Below are positions 50,700-62,100 of a stretch of DNA of 64,000 nt, piece after piece; the first letter of the stretch is position 1, and every line of letters begins with the position of its first letter. Both the position numbers and the translations under genes were made by a program. This DNA comes from Helopsaltes ochotensis. Its lineage: Eukaryota; Chordata; Aves; Passeriformes; Locustellidae. The notes under the pieces were generated by a model. That model had not been told where the DNA came from. It did no database searches and saw nothing but the letters and a program-made list of their open reading frames with translations. The stretch spans positions 185,679 to 249,678 of the forward strand of contig VXBM01000419.1 of assembly GCA_013400155.1 (NCBI GenBank). The letters are read 5' to 3'.

Positions 50700-51110
50700 G
50701 CTTGTGGCTTGCTCGAGGGAGGCAGCGCACGGTAAGAAATGCAAATAAAAAGAGGATATTCAGGCCTCGGGAGGAGGCGAGGAAGGAAAGCGCCCCAGAA
50801 GCGCTGGCAAAGCCTGAAACGCTCTTTAAAGAGCAAGGCGGTGGAAGGGGCGGAAAGCCAGCCCTTGTGCCAATCCCCCGAGCAGGTGGGAGGCGGCAGC
50901 TCGGCGGAGGGGCTCCCGCCTTGGCCGGGCCTCGGCTGCCGGTGGAGCGCGGCTCTGCGCCGAGCCGTGCCCGTTCCCACCGCGCCTGCCAGGCCGCACA
51001 CTGCCGCCGCTTGTGCCCCGAACAAAGGAGGGGCCGGGAACGGGCCATGGGAGAGCGGGGGTTACGTGAGGACACGGCGGCTAGGAAAGCCGGAAAATCG
51101 AGTTAGCCAG
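50700..51110. promoter_or_regulatory. CpG island in intron 5, candidate internal promoter
   Basis: I count about 40 CpGs in 410 bases, with a GC-box-type GGGGCGG near 50847-50853, and CpG density drops on both sides. The sequence gives no exon with homology to NCOR2. It lies between the exons for residues 199-236 and 237-255, so a transcript starting here on the + strand would lack the first 236 residues of the long form. That role is inference from composition and position only. Confidence 0.5.
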
Positions 51111-52799
51111 CCATTCTGTGACCTACTTTCCTTTTGGCGATAGCTGTGGCTTTGCAGGCGTGAATGGGTTCTAATTTTAGCTTATGGTTCATCAGGGAAG
51201 TCTATATATTTTTCTCACCGCCGCGCTGCGTATGGATGAGGGGTTGGGGATGAGGGCGGCGCTGGACTGTGTCAGATTTTCTCCAAATTCAGGTTTTCTG
51301 ATGCTGAATGCCCATCACGCTGCTGGTTCCCTCTCGTGACCTACTTAACGTGTATGATTTGAAAAGTTCCTCGGTGTCAGAGAGGATAATTATGGAAAAT
51401 GTGACCTGTAATCCCCTCTTGCTACACTCTGCTGGACATGTAATTGATTTCCAGAAAAAAAAAGGTGACTGTACAGATTCTGCTGGGGAAGAGTGGAGAG
51501 AAGCTGCTCTTGGCTGCAGTCAAATCCTGGACTATAAGGTTGTGGTTGCATTTGGGAAGCTTTTAGGAGACTTGGGTTGTAGAGGAACAGTTGATACTCA
51601 AGATCCAGGTGCCTTCTCCCCTGCTATGTGCTGACCAAAGCCATTCTCTCTTGTGTCCAAAGATGGGCTGTCAAGTCGCACCAGAAAAAAAATGTACTTT
51701 TTGGGAAATCTTTGCAGTATAACACAGAAAAACACACATTTGTCTATCTAAGCCAAATTTCAACTGTACCATTTCTGAAAGGATTTATGAGAATGGGAAT
51801 TTTTGGTACTGTCAATGGACTAACCTGAGAACTGACAGTGGGCAGCACTGTCAAAAGCATTTGAGTCCTATTTTCAAAAGTGTGCTCAGTCCTTGAAGAA
51901 ACAAAATGATGTTTGAGAACAGTTATGGGGGCTACAATTGCCAAGAGCCTTTGAAAAGTGCCACGGGGAACCCAGGGGACAGTTTTGGCTGTGGGGTGCT
52001 TGGGAGCCCCTCTCCAGGAGCTGGGGGCTGGCAGGGTGGCACAGAGCTACCTGGAGAAATCAGGTTGGGATGGATGCCTCGGTTGATCCAAAGGCTGACA
52101 GTGATGGAGACGTTGGGGATCTCCTAAATTAAACCCTGTGAGTGATTTTAGTGTCTCCCCTGCAGAAGAAGGCTGATCTCTGCTGGGTCTGGCACCTCAG
52201 AGGTGGTGGCTGTGTGACAGAGCCTCCTTGAGGGCTTTAATTTGCACCTCTGGAATGTGTTATTGTATCAACAGAATTTACCTTTCTTCCACCTCAAATC
52301 CCCATAACCAGGGCAGATCATCTGTGTGTATTTTTAGCTGTAGCTTTATTCCACTGGGCGTTCACGGGATTCCTTGCATCCGCCTTCCCTTGAAATCGAT
52401 TGAACATACCTGGGCTTGAAGATGTTTTTGTGCTTTAAACGGAAATTTCCAAAATTTCCCTTGCTGAGCCCAGGGAGGAGAGCAGCATTGCTCTGTGCCT
52501 TTCCTGGCATACAGGCCTGGCTGAGCTCTCCTTGGCAGTGTGTCCTGGAGGAAGCTGCTACCCAGCAGCCCACCGTGGCCTGGCTGGGTGAATTCTCCTC
52601 CAAGTCACCTGTGTGTCCCAAAAATCCCTGCTTATGTGCACGCAGAGGGACCTCTCTGACTGCTGCGGTGATGTGGAGCCCTCAGGTGCCCACGTCCAGC
52701 TCTCTGCACACCAGATGCGGCTGGTTGGAGGTCCCTGCAGAGCAGAGGCAGCAGGAATCCGGCTCAGGGGCCAGCAGACAGCGAGCAGCTCCCGTGCTC

Positions 52800-53000
52800 G
52801 AGTCCCTGCAAACCAGCTCACGTCAGCTCTCTCCGAAACATTGCGCTCATTTATCGGCGAGGGAGAGGTCGCGTCAGGACGTGGCGTGACTTCGCCCTCG
52901 GCCGCCGCGCCGGGGAGGGGACACCTCGTGCTGTGACCCACCACAGCGTGGCCAGGGCTGGGACCGGTCCCCCCACGTCGCCCCTGTGGCTGCCAACAGC
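52800..53000. promoter_or_regulatory. CpG-rich cluster in intron 5
   Basis: About 20 CpGs in 200 bases, densest at 52855-52915, in otherwise CpG-poor intron. The cluster is followed directly by an AT-rich stretch with TAAT and TTTAAT motifs (53090-53370). A regulatory role is possible, but nothing in the sequence proves it. Confidence 0.35.
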
Positions 53001-56000
53001 CGGGGGAGCCCATCCCTGCTCCGCTGTCAGCCCTCCGAAAAAACTGGGTTTGATGCAGTGGAGGCAGCGGCAGCAGCAGCGTCTGTCTTGCTCTTGAGAT
53101 TGAGCTGGTGGAAATCAATAAGATTAAATTTTAATTCGTTTTCTGTCTTGATGCCTGTTCCTTCAAAAGGGCACGGCTATCTATCTATAAATTCAGCGTT
53201 ATGCTGTAAAATTGGAATTCAAAGGACTGTTTGGAACTTTTTCCATCCCCTGCTGCTATTGTGTCTGTGCGGAGCACGTTCCCGGCGATCCGTTTACCCT
53301 CAAATACCTTCATAAAGCATTAATGCCCCATCCATAAATAAGAGAATAAATAAAATGAAGGCTTTTAGCATTGCAAAATATAATCTTGCCGTTAACTACT
53401 CACAGACACTGAGTGTGAGTCAGATCCTACAGGGATTTGATGTCTGTAGAACTCTGATTTTCTATGAACTCCTGATTTACATGAGAAAGGGAAGAATCGG
53501 GCCTGCTTCATCAGCACGGAGCTGGTGCAGTAAATAAGACCTTAACAGTAAAAGTGCTTTTGAGCATTTAATCTACGAGGCTTTTTTCAAATTCTAGTTT
53601 ATGTGGTAGTTGGGATGGGGGTGTTTCATATTTGGCAGATGAAAGGGCCTTGTTTGTTTTGCTTTTGTTTCTAATAACTTTTATTTTGTCTCATCTGGGC
53701 TTGGTGATGCAAAATGGGCTTTTGGAAAGTCCAGAGGAAACTGGAAATTCAGTTGAATTCAGACACTATTGACATTTCTGCATGATAGCAAGATTTCCAA
53801 AGAGATGAAATTTAAACAATTACCCTGGAGTCACTGAGAATATTTAAATTTTTTATTGGATTTTATTGGATTTTGGAAACTTTCATTTGTTTTGGTTTTT
53901 TAATAGTCTGTTTCAGAATCTGGAGTTCCCAATAGGAGTATTGACATAGAAGATTTGTCTATGATTAACCCAGACCAGATAAGGCCATGTCTTTCAAGTC
54001 TTGAAAGTAGTGATGAGAACTGCAGAGATCCCAAATCTGCCGGAGGCTGGAAGGCAACACAGCCCTGGCTCTTGGGTTGGGTGACTGGAGCTTTCCTGTA
54101 ACTGCTGCAGGGCTAAAACGTGGATTTCTGGAAGCTTTCTGTGCAGTGCCAGCACTTCCAGCACCTTTGCAGTGGTGGAATGCTCAGCCATGGTTTGCAG
54201 TGGCAAAACCTTGCTGGCGCATCACTTTAACCTTTGAAGGCCTTGCAGACAGCAGAGGGGGATGAGAGTGTGAGTGGAAACCCAGCTGTGTCTGGGGGCT
54301 CCCCACTGGCCATGGATGGGGTGTGAGCGAGCCGAGGACTGAAACTGTCTGGGAGTGATGAGCCAAAGCCAGAGAGCAGCAAATAACTGAAATGAGTCGT
54401 TCTGTCACACTCTGTGCGCGGTGGGTGGGGACTGGTGTGAGCACACGGCTCCAACGTCACCAGTTCCCTCTGTTTTCTTACTAATTGTGATGAGTCATTT
54501 GTATCCCCTGCTGCATCACCTGCTGGCCCCAGCCTTGGGGACAGCGCTCTGTCGCTGCTGGTGTGGTGGGTGATGGCTCCAGCTCAAGACAGGGAGGTGG
54601 GCGAGCGTGCAGGGCAGCTGCATCCCATGGGCACCCCTGGAGAGCATCAGCGCCTGGGCCAGGTGAGAGGGCTGGGCTCGTGCCATCGAGGCTGGCCAAG
54701 GTTCCCTGGCGCTCAGGGCATTTGGGTTCAAGGACAGAGCCCGGGGAGGGCACTCATTCTTGGTCTGCTGAGAGCACTGTGTTGGCCATGCCTGCAGGAG
54801 CTGGACAGGGAGGAGTGGTGCTTTCCCTTCCACAGCACTGGGGCTCATCCCACCTGCCTTGTGTGGAGGGCAGCAAATTGCTGGGGTGGTTTGGCTCTCA
54901 GAGAGAGCATGCTGAGGTTTAAAGGAGAGAGAAAAATAGTGCTTGTGGTGGTAGGAGAGAAAATCTTTCCCCATAGAACGGGCATTGCCAGGTTGTGGTT
55001 TGGTCCCAGCACATTCTGGCTGTGCTGTTTGATTTCTGCTGCATGCAGAGAGGTGTCTCGCCTGAGGGTTTCCATGATTTCTGCTGACTTCAGCCACACT
55101 TGTCCTGAACTTCGTTTTGAACACAATCCCACTGCAGCCTGCCTCTTTGCCATGCTGCTCCCCCAGCCCCGCCTGTCCGGGGAACGTGGTGCCAGGACGG
55201 GAACTTTTTCCAGCACGGTCCTGTGCGCAGTCTCCTGCCTCTGGAAGGGCTTTGCATATCTGTGTGCAGGACATGCCTGCTCCCAAATAGAAACCCTCCC
55301 ATTCCCCAGCCCTGCTGCCTACGGGATGCTATAAATAACCCCGGGAGCACAGTTCAGCTGCAGCAGCTTTGTGCTGCATGGAACCGTGGCTGGAGCCGGT
55401 CCAAGAAAGTGCCGCCTCCTAATTTCAGATCCGCTTTCTCAAAATAACTCCTGTGTTTCCTTCTCTTCCATTTTTAAACTTCGCTTTAAGAGGAGCCCAC
55501 GCAAAATCCCAGGCTCTCCCTCCTCTGGTTTCGGTGGCTCCGCTGCCTCGTGGGGTTGGCTCGTCATCCCCACGGGAGCTCACATGGCCGGAAAGTTGCT
55601 CTCCTGCCTGCTTTCCCCTCCCAAGCCTATTTTAAGTTTCTTCAAAGGAGAAGCAAAGGGCTGCAGTTTGTTTTGGAAGCCAAATGCTCTTCAGGCGAGA
55701 ATGAAGATTTTTGTAGTCTGCAGGAAGGCTTTTGCTGTTGGTGGAGATCTCTAGCTCCAGGCCCCTTGGAGGAGCATGAGTCGGGGTAAGAGCACGATTT
55801 GCCTGCCTGTGCCCTTGCCCAGGGGGAGACAGGTCCTGTAGGGGCAAATGCTGCTCCTGATACATCTGTGCGTTCCCTTCTGAATCCGTGGGCCCCGCAG
55901 CGACCGTGTGTTTGCTTCAGACGTGTTTCCTGAGGCATTGATCCCTCCAAAAATGCACTTGGAGGTCCCTTCATGAACACCACTGCTCTACTGCTGGAGC

Positions 56001-58367
56001 AATATTTCAGGATCCTCTACCAGATCAAGAAAAGGGGTCTTTGCCTGCTGGCTGAGGAGCTGCAGAGGGACTGCACAAGTGGTGGGGATCTTCATGGATC
56101 TCATTAGAGGTAAAGGCTTGAGTTTGCTTCTTGACACAGTTCCTTTCTGTTAAACAGCAGGAATGCAGGCACAGGTGGGGTCATTCAGCAGATGCGGGAT
56201 GAACCCTGTGGTTTTCTTCTGTAGGTCCATCACTAAACATACTCCTAACAAAATCAGTATTGGAACCAATATTGCTGGCCATGCCTTTGGAAGGAAAAGG
56301 ATTTACCAGGACTGCTGATGGTCTTCAGCAAAGGTCCTGCAGCTGCAGGAGGGCCTGGAGGGGCTGCCTTTGTACCTGAGCAGTTTGAGGTTTGCATAAA
56401 TTCTCCCGTCAGGCTTCTGGCTTGCGGGGCAGGAACACGCCTCCCTGTGTCCGTCTGTCCTTAGAGAGGAGCCCTAGCAGGGTGGGAACCTTCTGCTGGG
56501 TGTTTTACGTTCTCCCCAATTCCTCCGCCAGCTCTCACCTCGGTCTGCCAGGCCTTTCAGACAGCTCATTATGGTGCTGCTATGATCTGATAAAGGCAGC
56601 AAGGAGCATCAGCAATTACAGTGGGTGTCAAGTGTTAATTGGGCAGCTTTCAAGATAGAGGCATTTCTTTGTGTACGTACAAAGATATGACGTGCTCGGA
56701 ATAGCTTCTCCTCCTGATCTTTCGTTCTGGAGACGTGTATATTGCAGTTGGTTAATGCAAGACAAATTATGTCATTCTTCTTGATTCGCCACATGTTCTG
56801 CCTATGGTGGTTTGCCTCTGGCTTGTCTCATTAAGTTGTCTAAACATGGCAAATGCAGCAAGCTGAACATACTCAGCTTTTTCTCAAAGTTAATCTCGTT
56901 GTGTACACGGGTCTGCAGCGTCACCAGTCCCTTGCTGTGCCGTTCTGATGCCAGGTGAGAGCAAGCCCGTGGTGGGACTGTCTGCCTTGAGTGAAGCTGC
57001 AATCTTCTATCCATAATTATGCAGAATGCAATTAATTTGTTTGCTGCTTTTTGTCCCAGGTACGCATCAAAAAAATTTTGGTAAGCTGATGCCTCCTGCT
57101 CACCAGCAACAAATGGCAGGCGGGAGGGCATTGGCCAAATCATCCTCTTGGCTGCTGATATCGAGTGCTTTTAGCAGTTTTGATGATCCTTTCTCTCCTG
57201 AAAATCTTACCCCCTGGTTTTGATTCTGTAAGACTTTTTAATGCCACTGTGCTGATGTTCTCCAAGGTCAGCAGATTTTATCGCTCGTGAAGACCAAAAT
57301 ATTAAGCTCTGGCTCGGAGTTCTCCATTGTGTGATGATTTTTTCCAAGAGGCAAGTCCCTGGGCAGACTTGGCTCATTCCCATTAACAGAATCAGGTGGG
57401 CAGTGATGGTGGTACCTGTGAACCCCAAGGTCTGCTGTGGGGAGGTGCCCTGACAGCAGGGCTGCTGCCTGTCCTGCGTGATTACCTTGGTCACATCTCT
57501 CTTAGCATCCTTGAAGTCATTTTTAAATGGCACAAGGGCTTTGTGTCCCCCTGAGTGTACAGTAAATGCAGGAACTGGGAGCCCCTCCTGGTGATGCTGT
57601 GATGAAGCACCTGCTGCAGGCTCTGCAGCTGGGATGGGGCTGGTTTTGGCCAGGGCCATTTGTCTGGGGCCTGAGCCCCACCACGGGCAGGGTGACTCCT
57701 GCAGCTGCTTGGGTGACTCTTCCAATTGCTTGTGTGCAGATCAGACTCTGTGTGGGTGCACAAGGCCCCAGCAAGGAGTCTGCACACCTACAGCTGCCTC
57801 AGCGCTTTTGAGGACCAGCCAGCGGTGGGGGGATAGGTGAAACTTTTAGAAACGTTTCTAGGGGGTGGATGCAGGAGCAAGCAGCAGGGCTGTGCGCCAG
57901 CCTTCGGCAAAACAATCCTTGAGAAACTCATTCTACTCTGAGACAGGTGCCTGATGCTGGAGAGCTACCTGAGCTGGAGCTGAAATCCCTTCCCTGCCCT
58001 GCGGGGACTTTCCCCAGGGTTTGCCAAGCCCCTCTGGTTCTGCCAGGAGCCCAGACCCCAGCCCACCCCAGCTCCCCAGGCCTGGGGCTCAGCTCCCTGT
58101 TTTAGGCAGCTGGGGATTTTCTCTCTCCCTTACCCCAAAATAGCTAAAACTACCTACTTTATCTGAACCTCTGAAAATCCATCTCCTCATCCCCATCACT
58201 GTCAAGTATTTGGCTTCAGCAGCTCAGCCCGTGGTGCCAGCAGCAGGCAGTGATCTGGATTTATTGGACTGTCAGTAACCCCCCTGAACAGCCTGGCTTT
58301 GCGAGGAAGTGCTGTTTGCTGAAAATGTCATCTTTTATTTAGACTCCTGCTACAGCCAACCCCTGTC

Positions 58368-58390
58368 TTTTTTTTTTTTTTTTTTTTTTT
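58368..58390. repeat. Poly-T tract running into the gap
   Basis: At least 23 T residues run up to the first N. Homopolymers of this length commonly stop assembly, which probably explains the gap. Confidence 0.85.
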
Positions 58391-58450
58391 NNNNNNNNNN
58401 NNNNNNNNNNNNNNNNNNNNNNNNNNNNNNNNNNNNNNNNNNNNNNNNNN
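58391..58450. other. Assembly gap (60 N)
   Basis: Sixty N bases separate a poly-T run from GC-rich sequence. The true missing length may differ from 60. No exon of the reconstructed NCOR2 frame is missing here, because the exons on both sides join correctly. Confidence 0.98.
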
Positions 58451-58624
58451 CTAGGTAGCCTGGCCGGGGGCGGGAGGGGACGAGGAAGGGCTCCTCTGCG
58501 GCAGGGAGGGGAGGGAAGCGAGAGCACGACGAGGAGCCAAGGGCAGCTCAACTCTAATGATCACATGCTCGTCAAGCGATGAATCCTAGAAAGGGCATCT
58601 CTGCGTGCGTGCCGCTTTGCCCGC

Positions 58625-58660
58625 CCTCCTCCTCCTCCTCCTCCTCCTCCTGCTGCTGCT
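58625..58660. repeat. (CCT)n followed by (TGC)n
   Basis: About eight CCT triplets run directly into three TGC triplets, in GC-rich sequence after the assembly gap. Confidence 0.85.
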
Positions 58661-59008
58661 GGCAGGGCAGCCGCGCAGAGGTAGCGGGCACGATCCCCCC
58701 GCCTGGCACCCGCAGGGGTCAGGGGCTCTGGGTCCCTTGCTGGGCACAGCTCGGGTGCTTTAAAGTCACAATAACCCCAGTGCCGGAGCCCTTCGCCCAC
58801 GGGTTTTTCCTGCGGGTCCAGAGGCTGGGCTGAACCTTTCCACCCACTCTCAGGCAGGGATGGGATTGGTGACGGCTCCGTGGAGGTTTGAGAAGTGGTT
58901 TTAGTTTCAGCAGAGGGGAGGGCTGGAGCAGAGAGCTGCGACTTGTAACCGATGGCACAAATAACTTTTTTTTTTTTCTTTCTTCCTCTCCCCTTTCCTC
59001 CCTTGCAG

Positions 59009-59065
59009 AAGAAGGCGGAGGCTGCCCACCGGATCCTGGAAGGGCTGGGTCCCCAGGTGGAGCTG
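59009..59065 (+). CDS. NCOR2: NCOR2 coding exon 6 (residues 237-255)
   Basis: This 57-base micro-exon gives KKAEAAHRILEGLGPQVEL in phase 0. It matches NCOR2; the paralogue NCOR1 has AEEAHKIFEGLGPKVEL. It continues the conserved stretch IIYDENR-KKAEAAHR that is cut by the intron. The acceptor is TTGCAG (59003-59008) after a strong T/C tract, and the donor is GTGAGT (59066). The exon is symmetric (0-0), so its inclusion is frame-neutral. A TG microsatellite lies about 80 bases downstream in the next intron. Confidence 0.95.
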
Positions 59066-59143
59066 GTGAGTGTTATCTCTGGCTGCGGGGAGCGGGAGCC
59101 AGGTTTGGAGAGGTTCCTGGGTGGTGAGCGATGCAGCACCCTC

Positions 59144-59166
59144 TGTGTGTGTGTGTGTGTGTGTGT
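59144..59166. repeat. (TG)n microsatellite
   Basis: About 11 uninterrupted TG units, close to the donor of the 57-base exon. Intronic TG runs near donors can bind splicing regulators, but nothing here shows that. Confidence 0.9.
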
Positions 59167-62100
59167 CTGTCAGAAGGAAATGTGCTGCTGGCCCGGACCT
59201 CTTGCTGGCACTGCACCAAAGCAGGAAGCAAAGTGACTGAGATGAGTACTGAAACGCAGGCAGACACATACACAGAGCCCTCCCCGGAGAGCCTTAACCC
59301 TTTGGCTCCTTCCTCAGGCGCTGCAGCGGAGCTGGAGGGTGGAAGGGGCTCTGGCACTGTCTGCCTCCACTTGGGATGCTGACGGCTTTGCCTGCTGGTG
59401 GCAGACACAGCCCCGGCACTGCGGGGCTGCTGCCTGCTCAGCCAGCCTGCAGGTGCTGTGTGGAGAGATGGGTGCGTGGGCTCTCCTGTGTCCCACGCAC
59501 TGGAAATGGAGGAGGGTGCTGAAGGGTGCTCTGTGAGCACAGCCCGACTGCAGCTGCCACAGCCTGCAGGTATCAGGACTCGCCCACTTCCGATTTCGGT
59601 CTCTCTCTCTCATGCACAGGGAAGCTGAGAAAACAACTTAGAACAAATTGTCAGTTTTGGGCTGCTCCCTCATCTGGAAAAATCCGTCTGTAAGTCAAAG
59701 GAGTGACTGCTGGAGGGGCATCTGGAAACAACCCCCTGGGGGCTGAGTCCTGGAGAAGGGTGCCTGGCAAAGGTGCGCTGGCAGTGATGCTGCTGGAAGG
59801 ATCAGACCCAGCCTGACAGAGAATCTGCTTTGCACCAGCCGTGGGATGCAGTGGAGGGAGCCGTCTGTACGAGACGGGAGCTCGCAGGCTTCGACAGCTG
59901 TAATTTGCACTTGCCTTGTGGGGGTGGTACTAATTGCTGTCTTCCCCTGTGCATAAGGGAGAGGCCACACGTGACAAAGCCCACTTCCTTGCTGGGGAGG
60001 TAACACTCACTATTATTCCTCTGAGTCACCAGGGTCAAACCCTTTGCTCTTTCTGCTCTGAAGATTGGCAGTGCCCAGGGTTGGTGCTTCCTCATCCGAA
60101 AGATGTTGCATCTTCTTTCCTTCCTCCTCCTTTGTTTGGGTTTTCCCCTGTTTTTCCTTCTTTCAGTTTGTTGATGTTTTCTCCCTGGGTGTTGACACTG
60201 CACCGTGGGGGCTGTAAAGAGTGCAAACCTTTCCCTGTCTCTGTGCCTTACTCATCAGAGGGCAGGAGAAAAGGGGAAACCTGACTGGGAAAACCCAGCT
60301 GGGCTCTGTGTGCATCCTGCAGACTGTCTGGTCCATCTGCCATGGGAGAGGCACTTCCTACGGCCCAGCTCCCACGCTGTGTTGGGCACAGCAGTGCCCA
60401 GGACCTGCCAATGCCCCACGAGAGACGAGAGGAATAGTCACAGCTTCTTCTGAGCTGGAAAGGAAGCAGCTCCAGGAAGAAGAGCAAGTTCTGCCCGATG
60501 CTCATGCCTGCTCCACCATGTCACACACCACATGCTCCAGCCTCGGAGCTGCCACAGCCCACGGGCCTCCTACAGGGAGGTTGAGCATCCTGGTGCCAGT
60601 CCAGTCTCTGCAGGGAGAGGTGTGGCTGTCACCAGCAGGGTTGTGTGCTGCTGTTGGCTCTGCTGGGATGTCCCGTTCTGGCTGTTCAGAGGTTGGTGCC
60701 TTTGGAGCAGCGGTGGTGCCGGATGCACGCTGGCGCGGTAACGGGCAGCAGGAGGATTTTGGGGAAGCAGGGATCCAGTTTGGGTCCTGGGAAGCTGGTG
60801 CTCCCCTCTGGACCAGGAGGAGGTTGTGACTGAGTAAGCCAGGGTTCTGCCCATTTCATCCCTGCAGTGTGTACTGGTACTGTTTAAAAAATATCCATGT
60901 GTCTTCCCCAGGGAGAAATGTTTTTGAGATGCACAATCTGAACCCTGCAGTGCCCAGAAAGCAATTGAAACCTTTCATTCTGTTTTATTTTTAAAGAGCT
61001 TTCAGTAAATCCAGGGCTTTTCCAGTAATAGCTTTGCATTGCAATTGTGTTTTTTTAAAATGTCATCCTCCAGAGAAATGCATTACATGTTCCTAACCCT
61101 GGAGAAATACTGGGTATGCTTTGAACATCACCTTAGCTATCTAACCTGTGAGCTTTACTTCTGCTTACTTACTGGGAAAGGTGGAATTAGGAGTTGTGGA
61201 TGGCTCTGAGGGAAGATGCTGTTTCTCAGTCCCTGCCCTGCTGAGAATAAAGTTTCTTTAAGTATTTAGTCTGTTAAGTTTTCTGTGGCTAAGTAGAACT
61301 TCTCTCCTGGGCTTCCTCCACTGCATGGGCCGAGTTATGGTGCTGAGGCCATTGTGCAGATAGAAGTCTCTTTGAGATGCTTGTGCCATGTGGATCTTGG
61401 GTTTGGGTCCCAGAATTTCATATTTCTGAGTGTTTGGGCATTTCTTTTAAAGTGATGTGTTCCAGTGCTTGTCTGCTAACACTTAGGTTTGCTAGCTAAG
61501 ACTCTAAGTGTTCATATCATTTATAGGTTGTAGTGGAGAGAAATCATTAGCTTTTGGTCAGCTGGTTGACATTGGGCACCTGTGATGTCCGTGTGCACAA
61601 GAGCATTTTCTAACCCAGGTCCAAACCGAAATGTTAATTCCACTGCTTCTCCCAGGAGGAAGGTCTCTGTGACCTGCAACATGCAAGCTTCTTTGCTTTG
61701 ATATTTACGAGCAAGGAGGGAAGAGAGACACTTATTTCTCAGAATCTCCCATTCCTGCAGTCCTTTTCCAAAAGACTGTCACTGGTCAAGGCGTCCCAGC
61801 GGTTGCTCCAGCTTTCCAGGGTGACTGAGGATGTGATGCTCTGGAGCTGCAGCTCTGTTTCTTGTGTCTGTGGTGCAGACCTGCCTCTCCTGAGCTACGT
61901 GATGAGACGGATGTCTGTGTTCCTCTGAGCTTTCCAAGCGTGAAGTGCACAGCCAGCTCTGGAGTTGAACCAGCAGATCTGAGAGGATTCGTGAAAAGAA
62001 ACATCCCTGGGGAAGGGATACCACTGAGAATGTCTTCTTCACGAGGACCTGCTCGTCCCTCTGATCTGCCCTGGCTCTGCCAGCACAGGGTGGCCAGCTG

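Larger units (their letters stand above)
48123..59008 (+). other. NCOR2: NCOR2 intron 5 (10.9 kb, contains assembly gap)
   Basis: The intron runs from GTGAGT to a long T/C-rich tract and TTGCAG (59003-59008). It holds a homeobox-motif-rich segment (about 48640-48870), a CpG island (50700-51110), and a CpG cluster followed by AT-rich sequence (52800-53370). It also holds a TATA-like element (55330), a segment with GATA/NKX-type motifs (56570-56690), the N gap (58391-58450) and CCT/TGC repeats. Open frames near 54516-55334 lie on both strands and look like chance. Confidence 0.85.

Noticed and set aside
54516..55334. Two overlapping open frames of about 256 residues on opposite strands
   Set aside because: They cover the same DNA on both strands, lie inside an NCOR2 intron, have low-complexity, domain-free translations and lack promoter or splice support. 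This is expected by chance in GC-rich DNA.
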